64,000 nt of DNA from Eremomyces bilateralis CBS 781.70 (GCF_010015585.1 NW_022985079.1:186001-250000); one strand, 5' to 3'. Shown: positions 44,120-54,836, counted from the first letter of the stretch. Made by a program: numbers and translations. The notes: generated from the letters alone by a model not told the origin.

Positions 44120-45045
44120 TCTAGCAGAGCTCTTTTATCTGGTTTAACAAAAACGGTGCGCTTCCCATTCAGGACTGTCATATCGTGTTACGTGAGGCTG
44201 CGCTAGGGTCCCCTGCCTCTTGGAAGGTCATCTATTCCATCGTTGAGGGCTGCCCAACTAACTACTGGTGGAATCTTGACACCGCTAAGAGGTGCGTCCC
44301 GGGTTCCGGCGACATCAAGTGCGTCAACGCATTCAACTTTACGATTCCCCCAGGGGTCAAGAATGGCGATGCGATTTTCGCCTGGACCAAGTTCAAGAAC
44401 CTCGGTGAGCGCGAAATGTATATGAACTGTGCTGCCGTGACAATCACCGGTGGTCAAGACAAGCTCAATGAGCTTCCGCTTCTGTTCGTCGCGAACATCG
44501 GCGAGATTTCCGGATCTTGCGGGACCACTCAATCCGTGAACGTCGACTTCCCCAACCCAGGCAAGTACGTCACTACAAAGAAGCCCGCTGGTCCCGCTCA
44601 ATCCAGTTCCCAATCACGGTCCCATCGAACTGCGGCGCTGCTAAGGCTCCCGCTGGTAACAATCCCCCTGGTGGCGTCTTCGCTCCCGGTGCCTCTTCCG
44701 CCGCACCCTCGGCCTCTCCCTCTTAACGCTGCCCCCGAGCAGCAACCCGCAGTCCCCACTACTGCGCCGGTCTCTTCAAAACCTTCGCCCGCGGCAGCCC
44801 AACCGCCACTTGCTCCGGCCAAGCCTGTTCCTGCCGCCCCTGTCGCTAATCCGCAATGTTCGTGCGCAGCCGGCCAGGTCCCATGCTCGGAGACCGGATT
44901 TTACTGCATCGATGGTACGACCTTTGGGCAGTGTGCCTGGGGATTCGCGACGCCGATGACTATGGCGGAGGGTACGAAGTGTGAGGCGAATACTGTGACC
45001 TGGTCTATGCGACCATTAATGAGGAAACATACACTCCTCTTATAG
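44120..45045 (+). pseudogene. N-terminally truncated AA11-like lytic polysaccharide monooxygenase
   Basis: The frame from about 44185 reads ASWKVIYSIVEGCPTNYWW, then AFNFTIPPGVKNGDAIFAWT, LGEREMYMNCAAVTITGG, LPLLFVANIGEISGSCGT and VDFPNPGKYVTT. These match the core of fungal AA11 chitin-active LPMOs (WKVI-S-EGGCP, FTIP-G, AWTWFNK-GNREMYMNCA, FPNPG). The C-terminus has a Cys-rich module (CSCAAGQVPCSETGFYCIDG, FGQCAWGFATPM). There is no signal peptide and no N-terminal His, which in LPMOs forms the copper brace. From about 44605 to 44725 the more family-like sequence (FPITVPSNCGAAKAPAG) lies in another frame, so two compensating frameshifts are likely. The gene is almost certainly dead. Confidence 0.75.
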
Positions 45046-45141
45046 AGCTACCGTCTGTGTGCCCGACGGGCCATCACGGAAGACAACGTCTGAGCATATG
45101 TGTAGGCTACACCTAGCAGTGCTGGGGAATCAGCTTGAGCC

Positions 45142-46650
45142 TCACACTTCATCGTCATTGGGTCCATCCAGGTTAATCGGCCCCAGCGTAACGCTAGGGC
45201 TGTGAGTCGATGAAGCGACAAGAGTGAGCTTGTCTCGTTGATATCCTCGAGTGTCCCACGGAGGCGGCGAAGAGGAAACGGACGGATACAAGGCACCAGG
45301 ATGAGTCGGGATAGAGGTCGTGCGCTTGCCCTGGTTGTCGACCAAGGGAAAAGTTTGGGTGGGAGAATCTCGGCTCTCATAGTCCCGCTTGTAGCCCGTC
45401 GGCGATTCCCAATTCTCGTTGTTGAGGAGCAGCCTTGCAACGTCGAGCCGATTATCCATAGACAGGGCTAAGCGAGGCATGGCCAGCTGTTGAGACCAGG
45501 CGTCCCCAAGATAGTGAAGAATGCCGCCAATCTCACGGTCCCCAATTCCCTTGACCCACCAGAGGTCATCTATCGTCTTCATGAATATCAGGTAGTGGGC
45601 GAGGATGATGAGGGCGCGGGGCTGACGTTGGCGGCCAAGTTCGACAAAGGCCTCGGGGATGAAAGTGGACCAGGTGAGGATGCGGAGGGTCACGATGGGG
45701 CTAAGACCTTCTGAAAGCGCAGAATAGAGGGATCCGAGATACTTAAGAGTGGTGTAGTATGTGCCAATGTCGGAATACTCTGGATCGTCCATCTTAATGG
45801 AGGAAATGACGGAGAGCAAGTCGCTGGGGATATGGAAGGCGGCTTCATTCAGGTCGATGGAGGGTCTGAGGAACAGTTCGGCCATGCCCAACTCCCAGAG
45901 TCTCCGAGGACTCACCATGTCTATCATGAGACTGATACCTCTCCAGACGACCATCCAGTCCACGATGTGCAGTTCGCTGGTGCTCTCTTCGCGAAACATT
46001 TGGGATGACAGATTTGTGATAAGCAAGGAGCACGCTATGAGAGCCGGGAATGTCTCGGGCCTGGCCTTGTTGATGGCCATCCGGTAACCCTCGAGGGCAC
46101 GGACACGATAGCGGACAGCGCGGGAGGGCTGGATGTCCTGATTCAGTAACTGGAGTTGTAGTGCCGAGGTGGCCAGCAGGCAATCCATCAAGAAAGGAAA
46201 TTCAAAGGCATGGCGAGGTATCTTGACTTTCAAGATGTCGTCGATCCGCTTTGCCCTCCCATCTTGGATGGCAAAACAGTACCTATAGGTGGTAGTGGTG
46301 TAGAACCACAGCAGCTTCATGTCAACGGCATCCCTCTCAGACGAAGGCATGAAAAGTGGTTCGTAAGTTAGGGTGGTAAGAATTTCATGGTCGCTGATTC
46401 CTGGTGAGCTGGATGCGGCCGAAGAAGACCAAGACGTTGATTCTTGCTGAGATGGTGAGGAACCGTGGTAGACACAGGCAGTGTTGCGCAAGATGCATCT
46501 GCGACAAGTCGGACGAGACTCATCGCACTTGACCTTGCGGGATTTGCAGGCTTTGCATCCCGTCCGTGACTTTCTATGAGGCCTTTTGGGGTAGAAGGGC
46601 TTCTCATCGGGGAGTGTGGTCTGCTCGGTAGCTTCCACGAGAGTTATCAT
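45142..46650 (-). CDS. Zn(II)2Cys6 transcription factor (Upc2/Ecm22-like type)
   Basis: Single exon, 502 residues from ATG 46650. The in-frame extension to 46689 begins with TTG and is not used. The binuclear zinc cluster is at residues 32-59 with C-X2-C-X6-C-X6-C-X2-C-X6-C spacing (GCKACKSRKVKCDESRPTC, RRCILRNTAC), preceded by basic HRKSRT. The rest is the helical fungal regulatory region (YRYCFAIQDGRAKRI, FPFLMDCLLATSALQLQLLN, LEGYRMAINKARPETFPALI) seen in sterol-regulator-like proteins. The C-terminal 80 residues are Ser/Pro-rich. It is divergent from the RTA1-like gene, with 837 bp between the two starts, so both could share control elements. The target genes are unknown. Confidence 0.88.
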   Translation of the reverse strand: MITLVEATEQTTLPDEKPFYPKRPHRKSRTGCKACKSRKVKCDESRPTCRRCILRNTACVYHGSSPSQQESTSWSSSAASSSPGISDHEILTTLTYEPLFMPSSERDAVDMKLLWFYTTTTYRYCFAIQDGRAKRIDDILKVKIPRHAFEFPFLMDCLLATSALQLQLLNQDIQPSRAVRYRVRALEGYRMAINKARPETFPALIACSLLITNLSSQMFREESTSELHIVDWMVVWRGISLMIDMVSPRRLWELGMAELFLRPSIDLNEAAFHIPSDLLSVISSIKMDDPEYSDIGTYYTTLKYLGSLYSALSEGLSPIVTLRILTWSTFIPEAFVELGRQRQPRALIILAHYLIFMKTIDDLWWVKGIGDREIGGILHYLGDAWSQQLAMPRLALSMDNRLDVARLLLNNENWESPTGYKRDYESRDSPTQTFPLVDNQGKRTTSIPTHPGALYPSVSSSPPPWDTRGYQRDKLTLVASSTHSPSVTLGPINLDGPNDDEV

Positions 46651-47487
46651 CCTGTATCCGTATACGTCGTTGCGATCATCTGTTAACAATTTCGTTGGAC
46701 GGCATAATAAGACACATGTTTTGCTTTAGCATGCGGCCTGTAATTATCAAGTATCTGAAGTCTCCTGTCTCCCGCATTCGCAACGCCCGGTCCCTGTCCA
46801 GATCGCATACAGGGGCCCTTCGCACTCGCTTAACCGCAGATGCGAAGCTTGGGGCCAATCGGAACAAGTACCAGCGATGCCTGCGCAGTTCGGACGAGTA
46901 CCCTGAGGCCTGAACTAGGTAGTCTCCACTAATGACTATTTCAACTTCTATGCCCAACGATACTGCCACAATGCGCATCAAATGCGAGAGTTAATACGAG
47001 CGAGTTTCGCAACCCTACAGTCACCGGCTCTTTTGTGCGTGACACATACTAGGGTTGTCGTGTCGAATGTCGGAACACTCTTGTAAGTGGTAGGCGAGTG
47101 AGAAAGGGCTACAAGTTGCGCTCCAGTCAGAGATTGGAAAGTGAGTGCGAAGTCGTAGGCGAGGACCTTGGAGTCTGTGGTTGCTGTCTATCGACAACAT
47201 GGCGCTCAGATCATTGCTTGGTCTTGTTCCGATCTGACCATTGATATATAAGAGATACGGTATGCTTCGTTCCCATGATCTTGGTTATGCTTAATTACGA
47301 AGCGTATCTCCTCATCTTGGTGCCAACATCTCTGCGGCGTTGGCGTTTCTACCTTGTTGCTACATGTCCAAGGATTTGGTGTTGTCGAAGGGTATACAAT
47401 AGAGACGAGGAGATATACGAATCTCTTAACATCGACACTAGTTCACTACTCAGTTGATCCAACTCGACGAATTGGTTCCAGCTCACC
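46651..47487. promoter_or_regulatory. Shared divergent promoter, regulator and RTA1-like gene
   Basis: 837 bp between two divergent start codons. No coding sequence. A TACAG immediately before the regulator ATG (46651-46655) could be a leader-intron acceptor. No CGG-type direct pair could be assigned with confidence. Confidence 0.5.
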
Positions 47488-48622
47488 ATGGACGCTGAAA
47501 CGGCAACATCATCTGGCATACCTCCGGAAAATCTTCACCAACTTCCCAACGGGACCTACGTTCACCGCGGCATGTTCAACTCCTTCGGTCCTGGCGCGAA
47601 CTGTACCCTTGATCTCTGCCCCATTGAATGGACCGTCTACCAGTATCGCCCGAACTTGCCCGTCAGCATTGTCTTCATGGCTCTCTATGCCATTGCCCTG
47701 ATCATCCATATCTACCTCGGCCTCCGCTGGCGCAGCTGGGGTTTCATGACCTTCATGGTCATTGGCTGCCTATACGCCATCATCGGCTATGGCGGTCGAG
47801 TCATTCTTTGGACAAACCCATGGTCGTTTGCCGGTTTCATGATCCAGATGGTCTGCATCACTGGGACACCGGTATTTTTTACGGCTACCATCTACGTGAC
47901 ACTATCCAGAGCGTACGCCTCGTTCTCTCTACTACTCTCTTCAGAGACACCATACTTCCACTTATGAGATTGAAACTAACAATACACCAGCATTCGCTTC
48001 TTTGCCCTCGAAATCTCCCGTCTCCCGCCGCGGCTCTTCTACTGGCTGTTCATCTCTGCCGATATATTGTGTCTGGCCCTTCAAGCCATCGGAGGCGCCC
48101 TCACATCGACCTCCAGCGGTTCCTCCCAAATAGGGGTCGACATCGCCATGGCCGGCCTCATCCTGCAGGTCATTATCCTGGTCATCTTCTGCGGCTTCTT
48201 CGTCGACTACATGATTCGCTACGTCAAATTGCAGAGGTCCCGCATGAGAAGTAAGAAGAACACCATCGCCACGCGCCAGCGCCTTTTCTTTGGAGGGCTT
48301 GCGTCGGCCATTATCCTGATTCTAGCGAGGTGCGCCTATCGTGTTGATGAGCTCAGTCAGGGGTACAGCGACTCTACCAAAATCACGGATGAGCAATTGT
48401 TTATCGGATTGGAGGGGGTGTAAGTTCCATCTCAGTTTTATTGAACTGCATGAAAAGACGCGCTGATTGTGATATAGCTTAATTTATGTTTCCGTCATTT
48501 CTCTCTTCATCGGACACCCTGGATTTGGGTTCGAAGGAACTGGCCCTGAGCATGACTGCCCAAGCGTCGAGAGCGGCGAGGAAATGATGAGACCTAAGGA
48601 ACATGATGGAAGTGACGCATAA
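47488..48622 (+). CDS. RTA1-like seven-transmembrane protein
   Basis: Three exons (47488-47912, 47991-48419, 48478-48622; introns 78 and 58 bp) give 332 residues. After a short lumenal N-terminus with CTLDLCPIEWTVYQYRPNLP come hydrophobic segments: SIVFMALYAIALIIHIYLGL, FMTFMVIGCLYAIIGYGGRV, MIQMVCITGTPVFFTATIYV, then LFYWLFISADILCLALQAIG, GLILQVIILVIFCGFFVDYM, LASAIILILARCAYRVDE and a last one in exon 3 ending IGHPGFGF. The motif GYGGR and the RCAYRVDEL region are typical of the RTA1/RSB1 lipid-translocating exporter family, which affects resistance to toxic lipids and azole-like stress. Substrate not assignable. Confidence 0.9.
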
Positions 48623-49122
48623 AGACACTCGAGGGGTCTGCTAATTGCCGCGTCTTGGTGACGAGAGAGAAAACTGAAAGGTCCCTCTGTTAGAATTGAC
48701 AATTGCAGGTCGTCTGGTTTCCCTTGCCTCACTACCACGCACTTCTCCATCGGCCTCTCGTACCCACCGTGATCGAGCCAGGATTCCACCCTCTGCAGGA
48801 TATCGAATGCTTAGACTCTTCGCCTATGCGTTAGCCGAAAACGAAATGGCGCTCTAGCGAACGCAACCCGTCACATGCAATTCGGGTTCGGACGTTTCTT
48901 AGGGCACGTGCTTAGCAACCATACGCATTGCTTCGCAGCCAAAGATGGCCGGCACAGCTTTCTCCACACTCTTCTTTGCGTGTTTTTCTTACCACACGGT
49001 ATTTGATGGCAGGCACTTAGCCACACGCATACTCTCGCACGCTTCCAGCCCCACATCCCCTTACTCCGCACGACCGTAAGCTGCGTCAACTTAAGGGGGT
49101 CACGAGATCATCGGTCGCATGA
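48623..49122. other. No recognisable gene
   Basis: 3' flank of the RTA1-like gene followed by the missing N-terminal part of the dead dehydrogenase; no nucleotide-binding motif could be found here. Confidence 0.4.
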
Positions 49123-49975
49123 CTAACAAGGAAGCACGCCTGGATTTATTGATCTTCCCCGCTAGAATCAACGTTAACCCCTTCGGCTTAGATATAGATA
49201 GCATTGATAGATATTTCGGTGTCAACTGGGTAAAAGATGATATATCCGACCGCTTAATGTATGTCTGACCTCTATTAGCTAGGCCACTCCTACGCCATGA
49301 ACCTCCTTTATCCGCTTCTCCGTAAAACCTCGCAGTTCCCTGATATACCTCCGCCGCCCATTGTCTTCGAAGCGTCCGAAATGCACCGTATGGCACCGTC
49401 CAACGTGCATTTCGCTTCATTTGAAGAGACCAATAATAAGTCATGGATGGGACCCATCTCTATGGCCGATCCAAGCTGGCATTGATCCTTGGTGCCAAAG
49501 GTATAGTTCCTAAAGTTATTGAACCGATTGGAGACAAAGACCTCACATTGTCTGTGTATCCAGGAACTGTAAGTATGGTTTATCATTTGCAAAACCATTA
49601 TTGACATGTCTTAGGTCAACACATAAGTAACGGATACCGTGTTCAAGATGCTACTACTGACATCCTTCATGCGATATGCAAAAACCATGGCAGAATGAGT
49701 CGTCTTTACATGAAACGTTCTCCGGTAGAGTTGCTAACACACCTTAGATATATATACTGGTCTCACTGGGAAGCTTGTCATAGCTGCCATGCAATTCTTA
49801 GGGCGCGATCCAAAGTAGGGCGCATATAGTGCATAATAAGTCAAGTATACCTGTACTTCTACCAGTCGCAACTGGTAATTAATACATAGTCATAGATATA
49901 TAGCTACCAGCCCTGAAATCGAGGAGAAGAACATGAACGGATTCTACTTTAATGACCCGGTAAGTCTGAGATCAA
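49123..49975 (+). pseudogene. Decayed short-chain dehydrogenase (retinol-dehydrogenase-like SDR)
   Basis: Plus strand: KEARLDLLIFPARINVNPFG and YFGVNW match the RLDLLILNAGI...VNHLGH region. After an intron-like GTAAAA...TTAG, the next exon reads LGHSYAMNLLYPLLRKTSQF, IVFEASEMHRMAPSNVHF and SFEE. A frameshift then leads to LYGRSKLALILGAKGIVPKV, with the YxxxK catalytic pair intact, and LTLSVYPGT. Later exons show GLTGKLVIAAMQFLGRDPK and EIEEKNMNGFYFNDP. Stops occur after VNT and after GRDPK, and the Rossmann N-terminus is gone. It is a dead gene with several breaks. Confidence 0.75.
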
Positions 49976-50248
49976 CGGAATCGCGTGCGGAAGATTGTCA
50001 TTAGACCGTAGCTAATATATCGAACAGGGTAAACCCAGGAAGGAGACCTCCCAGCCATCAGACTCGAATTTGGAGGCTTCGCTGTGGACTTGAGCACCCG
50101 GATAATTGAGGACAAGCTAGGCAAGGGAACATGTTCTGAAGCCATGGAACAAGGCATAAGAGGTCGAGATGATATAAAAGGAATTTGTTCGTGAGGGAAG
50201 GCTGAAGGGCTTCTAAGCCTCTTGCTGCAGACGCACGAAACAGTCCTC

Positions 50249-50589
50249 CTAATCCACTTTTTCAAGTGTTCCAGGGTTGTGTGCGACCAACTTCCCCTTC
50301 TGATCTGTAAACAACACCTAGAAGCAAGTAAAATCAGCATCGATGTTGGATAGACCAAATTTGGCCCTGGGCTCTCGCCTACCTTGGGCGGATTCTTCAC
50401 GCCCTCTTTCTTTGCCTCTTCCTCGGTGGTCACGACTTTCTCAACCTGGGCAACAACATTAGACCTAGTGGATTGTTAAAGTGAACTTAATTGACTTACA
50501 TCGCCCTCATGTCGACCGCCTCTGATCTTTGTGTAAACATGATCACCTTTATGGATCGGCTCGCCCTGCTTGGATTTGATTTCAGGCAT
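50249..50589 (-). CDS. HVA1-family TUDOR-like small protein (DUF2945)
   Basis: Three small exons (50589-50500, 50445-50383, 50317-50249; introns 54 and 65 bp) give 73 residues, too short to stand out as an open frame. The spliced protein reads MPEIKSKQGEPIHKGDHVYT, KIRGGRHEGDVEKVVTTEEE, AKKEGVKNPPKVLFTDQKG, KLVAHNPGTLEKVD. The pattern (hypervirulence-associated TUDOR domain: I-KGD-V-T--RGG-H-G-V, PPKV-FTDQ-GK-VAHNP-TL) is nearly complete. All junctions are phase 0. The biochemical role is unknown; the family name comes from an association with virulence in Cryptococcus. Confidence 0.9.
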
Positions 50590-51228
50590 GTTGAAGTGAG
50601 GTGTCGACGAACTTGGTTTCTTTGGGACAGTATTTCAGCGTACTTTGTTTTTACGCAATCGGTGCTAGGTAGGGAACAATACAGAATTGGTATCTTAAAA
50701 TGTAGTCGCAACTACTAAGTACTGATTGTGAAGGCAACCTTTGTTGAGTACTGTGTGTATGACGTCATGGTAATCCAACATATGCTTTTGCGTCATACCC
50801 GTACGGAAATACTTCACGTCAACAATCTAAGAATGAGTTAACTTTTAAAACAACTTGGGCAAAACTAAGGAATACCAGAGGAACTAAGTAATCGCAGGAA
50901 TGATCTGTCACTGGAGCTCTGAATTACGATGCTCAAAGGTCTGCTATCACTCTCCCGCCAGGTGCACGGCATAGAAAGTGTTGGATCGAAACGTGTCTTA
51001 TTAAGAAACTTAACAAATGAGAGTATTATATACAGAGTATCAATCACGTGCCTCATAACCTCCGATGTTCTCCCGGCTTTGGTCTAACAAAAGGGCTGAA
51101 AGATCAGCACGTGACAGCGAGGCGTTATGTCCTGGTGCTGCAGAGCAAACCAAACGGGCCACAAGGCCACAAGGCATCCAGGTCTACGAGACACATGCAT
51201 CAAGGTCTACGAGACATCGCGAACTTAT
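50590..51228. other. No recognisable gene
   Basis: Promoter of the HVA1-type gene and AT-rich sequence; short ORFs only. Confidence 0.4.
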
Positions 51229-51447
51229 CTAGTGGATGTGAGTGTAGGTCATAGGCATGATAAGTCCAGGTGTTTCGTACTCCTTGAAGAGCCACATGGC
51301 GTAGCCGCGCTTGTAGGTAGTTCTGTCCGACACTGGGACCGTATCGTCGACTGGCTTGCTCTGGAAGCCAGCTAGAAGCTCCTTTGCCTCATGTTCTCCG
51401 GCTTCGCCCTTTCGAATAGTGCGTCGTGGCGCCATAGTCAAAGACAT
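51229..51447 (-). CDS. Small hypothetical protein, 72 residues
   Basis: An ATG at 51447 opens MSLTMAPRRTIRKGEAGEHE, then AKELLAGFQSKPVDDTVPVS, DRTTYKRGYAMWLFKEYETP and a stop. The composition is balanced and soluble-like, and the frame extends upstream without ATG. I do not recognise a family. Only the length and plausible composition support it. Confidence 0.3.
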   Translation of the reverse strand: MSLTMAPRRTIRKGEAGEHEAKELLAGFQSKPVDDTVPVSDRTTYKRGYAMWLFKEYETPGLIMPMTYTHIH

Positions 51448-51545
51448 ATCTTGGAATAGACGCCGAGAATTTTGGCTGCGTGGAGCGTTGATAGCGTCGA
51501 CTACCTCCGAACCCGATGGAACTGGAACTGAAGAAGAGTACTGTA

Positions 51546-51629
51546 GAGCTGCGAACGGAGCTCCGGACTGAGGGCGAGACTGTAAAAACTGCGAACAGGA
51601 CACCTGACTGAGAGCGAGACTGGAAAACT
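51546..51629. repeat. Two-unit tandem repeat of about 42 bp
   Basis: Two copies aligned on gctgcgaacgg/actgcgaacagg, then ggactgagggcgagactg / tgactgagagcgagactg and taaaa/gaaaa. Local duplication with about 80 percent identity by eye. Confidence 0.75.
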
Positions 51630-51730
51630 AGGGAGAAAGGGCATCTTTACTATCCTTACCAGAGTGTATTTTCGACGGGCCCTCGTCTTTCGGCGGTATT
51701 TACCCTCTGTTTTCGACCTCGTTTATACCG

Positions 51731-51767
51731 CTGGGAGACCATAGGGGAACTCCCATTGCTGTATGTT
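51731..51767 (+). pseudogene. 5S rRNA 3' fragment
   Basis: The last 37 nt of 5S (gggagacc, ggggaactcccattgctgta, tgt) followed by T runs, 11 kb from the full copies. It carries the 3' third only and lacks the 5' partner of helix I. Confidence 0.78.
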
Positions 51768-51769
51768 TT

Positions 51770-53217
51770 TTTGTTTTTGGTGCTCTTGGCCATATCTTTT
51801 TGCACAAGGCACATACCGCGACTGTGGGCCAGAACCTTACTGCCGGAACGCTATCATGGGGAGGACTCAGAGGACATTTCATTAGGCATGATGAGGAAGG
51901 GGACCAGGCATGGCTCATACCCTACATATATCAAGTCGGCCGGCATATGCAAGGCTGGTCCTTTGATACAATAACCGGAGACTGAAACCTCCCCCAAATC
52001 ACGAGTCTCTTAATTCCCATCGGCTCGCCTGGCCTCGGGATGGGCCTTATGTAACATAGAATTCAATATTCCTCTTGAAGTGGAGGACTAGTCTCAATTA
52101 GTTCAAGGCTCGGACAGAACTGGAATAGAAAATATACCGCAGCAGCTGACGTTTGGCAGTCACGAAATGGCGGACGAGTGCGCCACCAGCACCAGCATCC
52201 TATATATGACGGTCGTATTTGCCGTCCTTATCATGTTGACCTAGCTGGCCACCGCGTGACGGGCGGAGGAGAGAGCGGAGAGAGAGGAGTGGATGAGGGG
52301 GAGGAAGCGGGAACGGGAGGAGAAGCAGCAGCAAAAGCACTAAATGCGTAATTATCTCTTCCAATTATACCACAATAACCACATCCCCATCTGGCCTCCA
52401 GTTCACTAGACAATCCCGCATTCGTTTACCTAGCGACAAATGAAACACACCTATCACCATTCGCAAAACCTGCCCATCCACGCGTCAGGAGACGACTACC
52501 AGCGCGGACAGTAGACGTGACTAGGTATTGACGTACACTATTTAGCGAATAGGGAGACAAGAAGGGAGAGAGGGGGTTGCGCAACAGGTGAGGCAGTGCA
52601 TTGATGATGTCCTGGTTCATCTTGCAAGAGGCTCTTCATTCTTGGCTGTGGGATAAGCGAAATGCGTTGACGCGGCGAGCCAGATATTCAGAGAGTGGAG
52701 AGTGTAAAGTGCTAAGGAGGAAGGGTTTCTGTCTTCTGAATATCGCAATCTCCGCTTCACTTTCCACCATTGATAATTTGATATATTCCCCCACCCCGCA
52801 TATCACTTGGATTGTGGATTCAGCATACCGGTAACTTAATCCGTGCGCCTACAACTGTACAGCATCGTCGCTCATATTTACGCTTTGCTCCTCGTGCACA
52901 AATACACATCCCATCTCTGAACCGTGGACTCTGCTACACAGGCAAGTTTCAACCATCCCCAACCATAGCATTGGACCCCTGCGAGCTGGATTCGAGCCTA
53001 GAAGAGGGGAGGTTCCCTGAGATTAATTTCCCCGGGACGGGGGTACACATCTAGGCTCCACAGACAACAGGGCTTCCGGTCAAGCGTCTCATCACCACTC
53101 CCTTATACCTACGACCATGAAACGAACATACTGTACTGACTACTGACCTTTTCAGCATCCTGCCTCGGAAGCGCCTTGCGAGTCTTTCACTTCGAATATA
53201 CCCAAAAATCCGTCAAA
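51770..53217. other. No gene; upstream region of the VHS-GAT gene
   Basis: GA-rich tracts at 52260-52325 and small ORFs (52812-53054 plus). Nothing supports coding. The right part is the promoter of the VHS-domain gene. Confidence 0.4.
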
Positions 53218-54836
53218 ATGGTTCTGAAACGGTTTACGAGTATAATACAGAGGAAGACCCAATCCAGTACGATTCCCTCGCGCTTGACCAACTATCTGTT
53301 CTGACGATGCGCTTTAATAGATCACGACGATGAGCCTCTACCGGAAGGCGACACGCCAGAGGCGAACGCCGCGCGGGGAGTGGTATGAATTATCCTTTGG
53401 TCGGTTAATACGCATACTGAACGTGTCTATAGAAGCTCTTCTGTGAGTCCGGCGGACCAAACACGGCGGTAAGTAAAGTTCACCACCACCACCAAAGCAG
53501 ATAATTTAACAGTCCATACCAGGGCGAAGAAGTCCTCCACCTTCCCACTATCGTCGAAGCCGCCGAATCCAGCCCTGCAGCAGCCGGTGTCGCCGCAGCC
53601 CAGATCCGCAAGTTTCTCAGCAAAGACTACTCCTCACGACCACATGTCCAATACAACGCCATCATGCTCATCCGGATCCTCGTCGACAACCCTGGTCCGA
53701 CCTTCACAAAGTATCTGGACAGCAAGTTTACGGGCGCGGTGAAAGACCTGCTACGAAACGGGAAGGATCCCAGCGTCCGCCAAATCCTCCACGAGACTCT
53801 CAACGCCTTCTACTACGAGAAAGCATACGACACCAACCTCTCCCTCCTCAACTCCATGTGGACCAAAGAACTCGGCCCCTACGTCCCCCCACCGAACGGC
53901 GCTACATCCGTCAGCCCGTTCGGTGCCCCCCAAATGACCGCCTGGCCACAACAAGAGGCTTACTCCCGTGGTTCCCCCCGTTACCACCACTCTTCCCGCG
54001 CCCTCCCCCCACCCCCCGAGCTTGCCGCGCGCATCGAAGAAGCTCGCACGTCTGCGAAGCTTCTTCTGCAGCTCTGCCAGTCCTCCACGCCAGACGAGAT
54101 GCAAGCCAACGACCTGATCAAGGAGTTCGCCGATCGCTGCCAGACTGCCCAACGCAGCCTGCAGGGCTACATGAACTGCGACGACCCAGTTCCGGACGAC
54201 GCCACCATGCAGACGATGATCGAGACGAGCGAGCAGCTGAGCTTGGCTGCGAGCAAACATCACCGCGCACTGCTGGCTGCCCGGCGCGCGGCAGCACCGA
54301 CAGCCTCGCCTCCGCCGAGTCTGCCGCCACGAGACAACGCCCCTCCAGCGCCGTCATCCACAACGACGCCGTCGCCCCTCTCACCACTCGAGAGCCCTCT
54401 TCCCCCGATCCCAACGACCCTGCAGGCAGGCATCCCGCGACGGAACCCCCAAACCACCTCACCGACCGCACCCCCGAACCCCTACGACCCGACCACCAGC
54501 CCATACGCACCACCTGGCGCACCCGCCGCGCACGGCAACCTCGACCTCTCGCCGCAGCCGACCGACAACCCGTTCAGCGACGAGCACGCGGCGGAGCATC
54601 AGCCGCCGACGCGACCGGGGTTCGCGGCGACACCGTCGAGCTATACTCGGCGGCAAGAGAACGCGATGGGCGGTGAGCAGATGCGGGGGGCGGTGCCGTC
54701 GGTGCCGGAGGAGGATGAGGGGGAGGAGGAGCGGCGCACGGAGAAAGAGAGGGGGACGAATGGGGGGGGTGGTGCGGTCAGGGAGAGTCGGGAGAAGGTG
54801 AGCCCTGTGGAGGAGCGGGTGACGTATCGGTATTAG
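53218..54836 (+). CDS. VHS-GAT domain endosomal adaptor (Lsb5-like)
   Basis: Four exons (53218-53266, 53321-53382, 53433-53468, 53523-54836; introns 54, 50 and 54 bp) give 486 residues. After an N-terminus MVLKRFTSIIQRKTQS and an acidic linker, residues about 35-150 form a VHS superhelix: KLFCESGGPNTAGEEVLHLP, IRKFLSKDYSSRPHVQYNAI, MLIRILVDNPGPTFTKYLD, VRQILHETLNAFYY. A GAT-like three-helix segment follows at about 205-310 (ELAARIEEARTSAKLLLQLC, FADRCQTAQRSLQGYMNCDD, EQLSLAASKHHRALLAARRA). The tail is Pro/Ser/Thr-rich. Such proteins bind ubiquitin and actin regulators at endosomes (yeast Lsb5). The high-GC tail generates long false ORFs in other frames. It is convergent with the Mg2+ transporter gene, 509 bp apart. 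Confidence 0.88.

Noticed and set aside
46651-46689. Thirteen-residue extension of the Zn2Cys6 regulator
   Set aside because: Starts with TTG; the first ATG is 46650.
53751-54676. Long frames of 170, 272 and 134 codons overlapping the VHS-GAT gene
   Set aside because: GC-rich shadows; only the plus frame ending at 54836 shows the VHS and GAT pattern.
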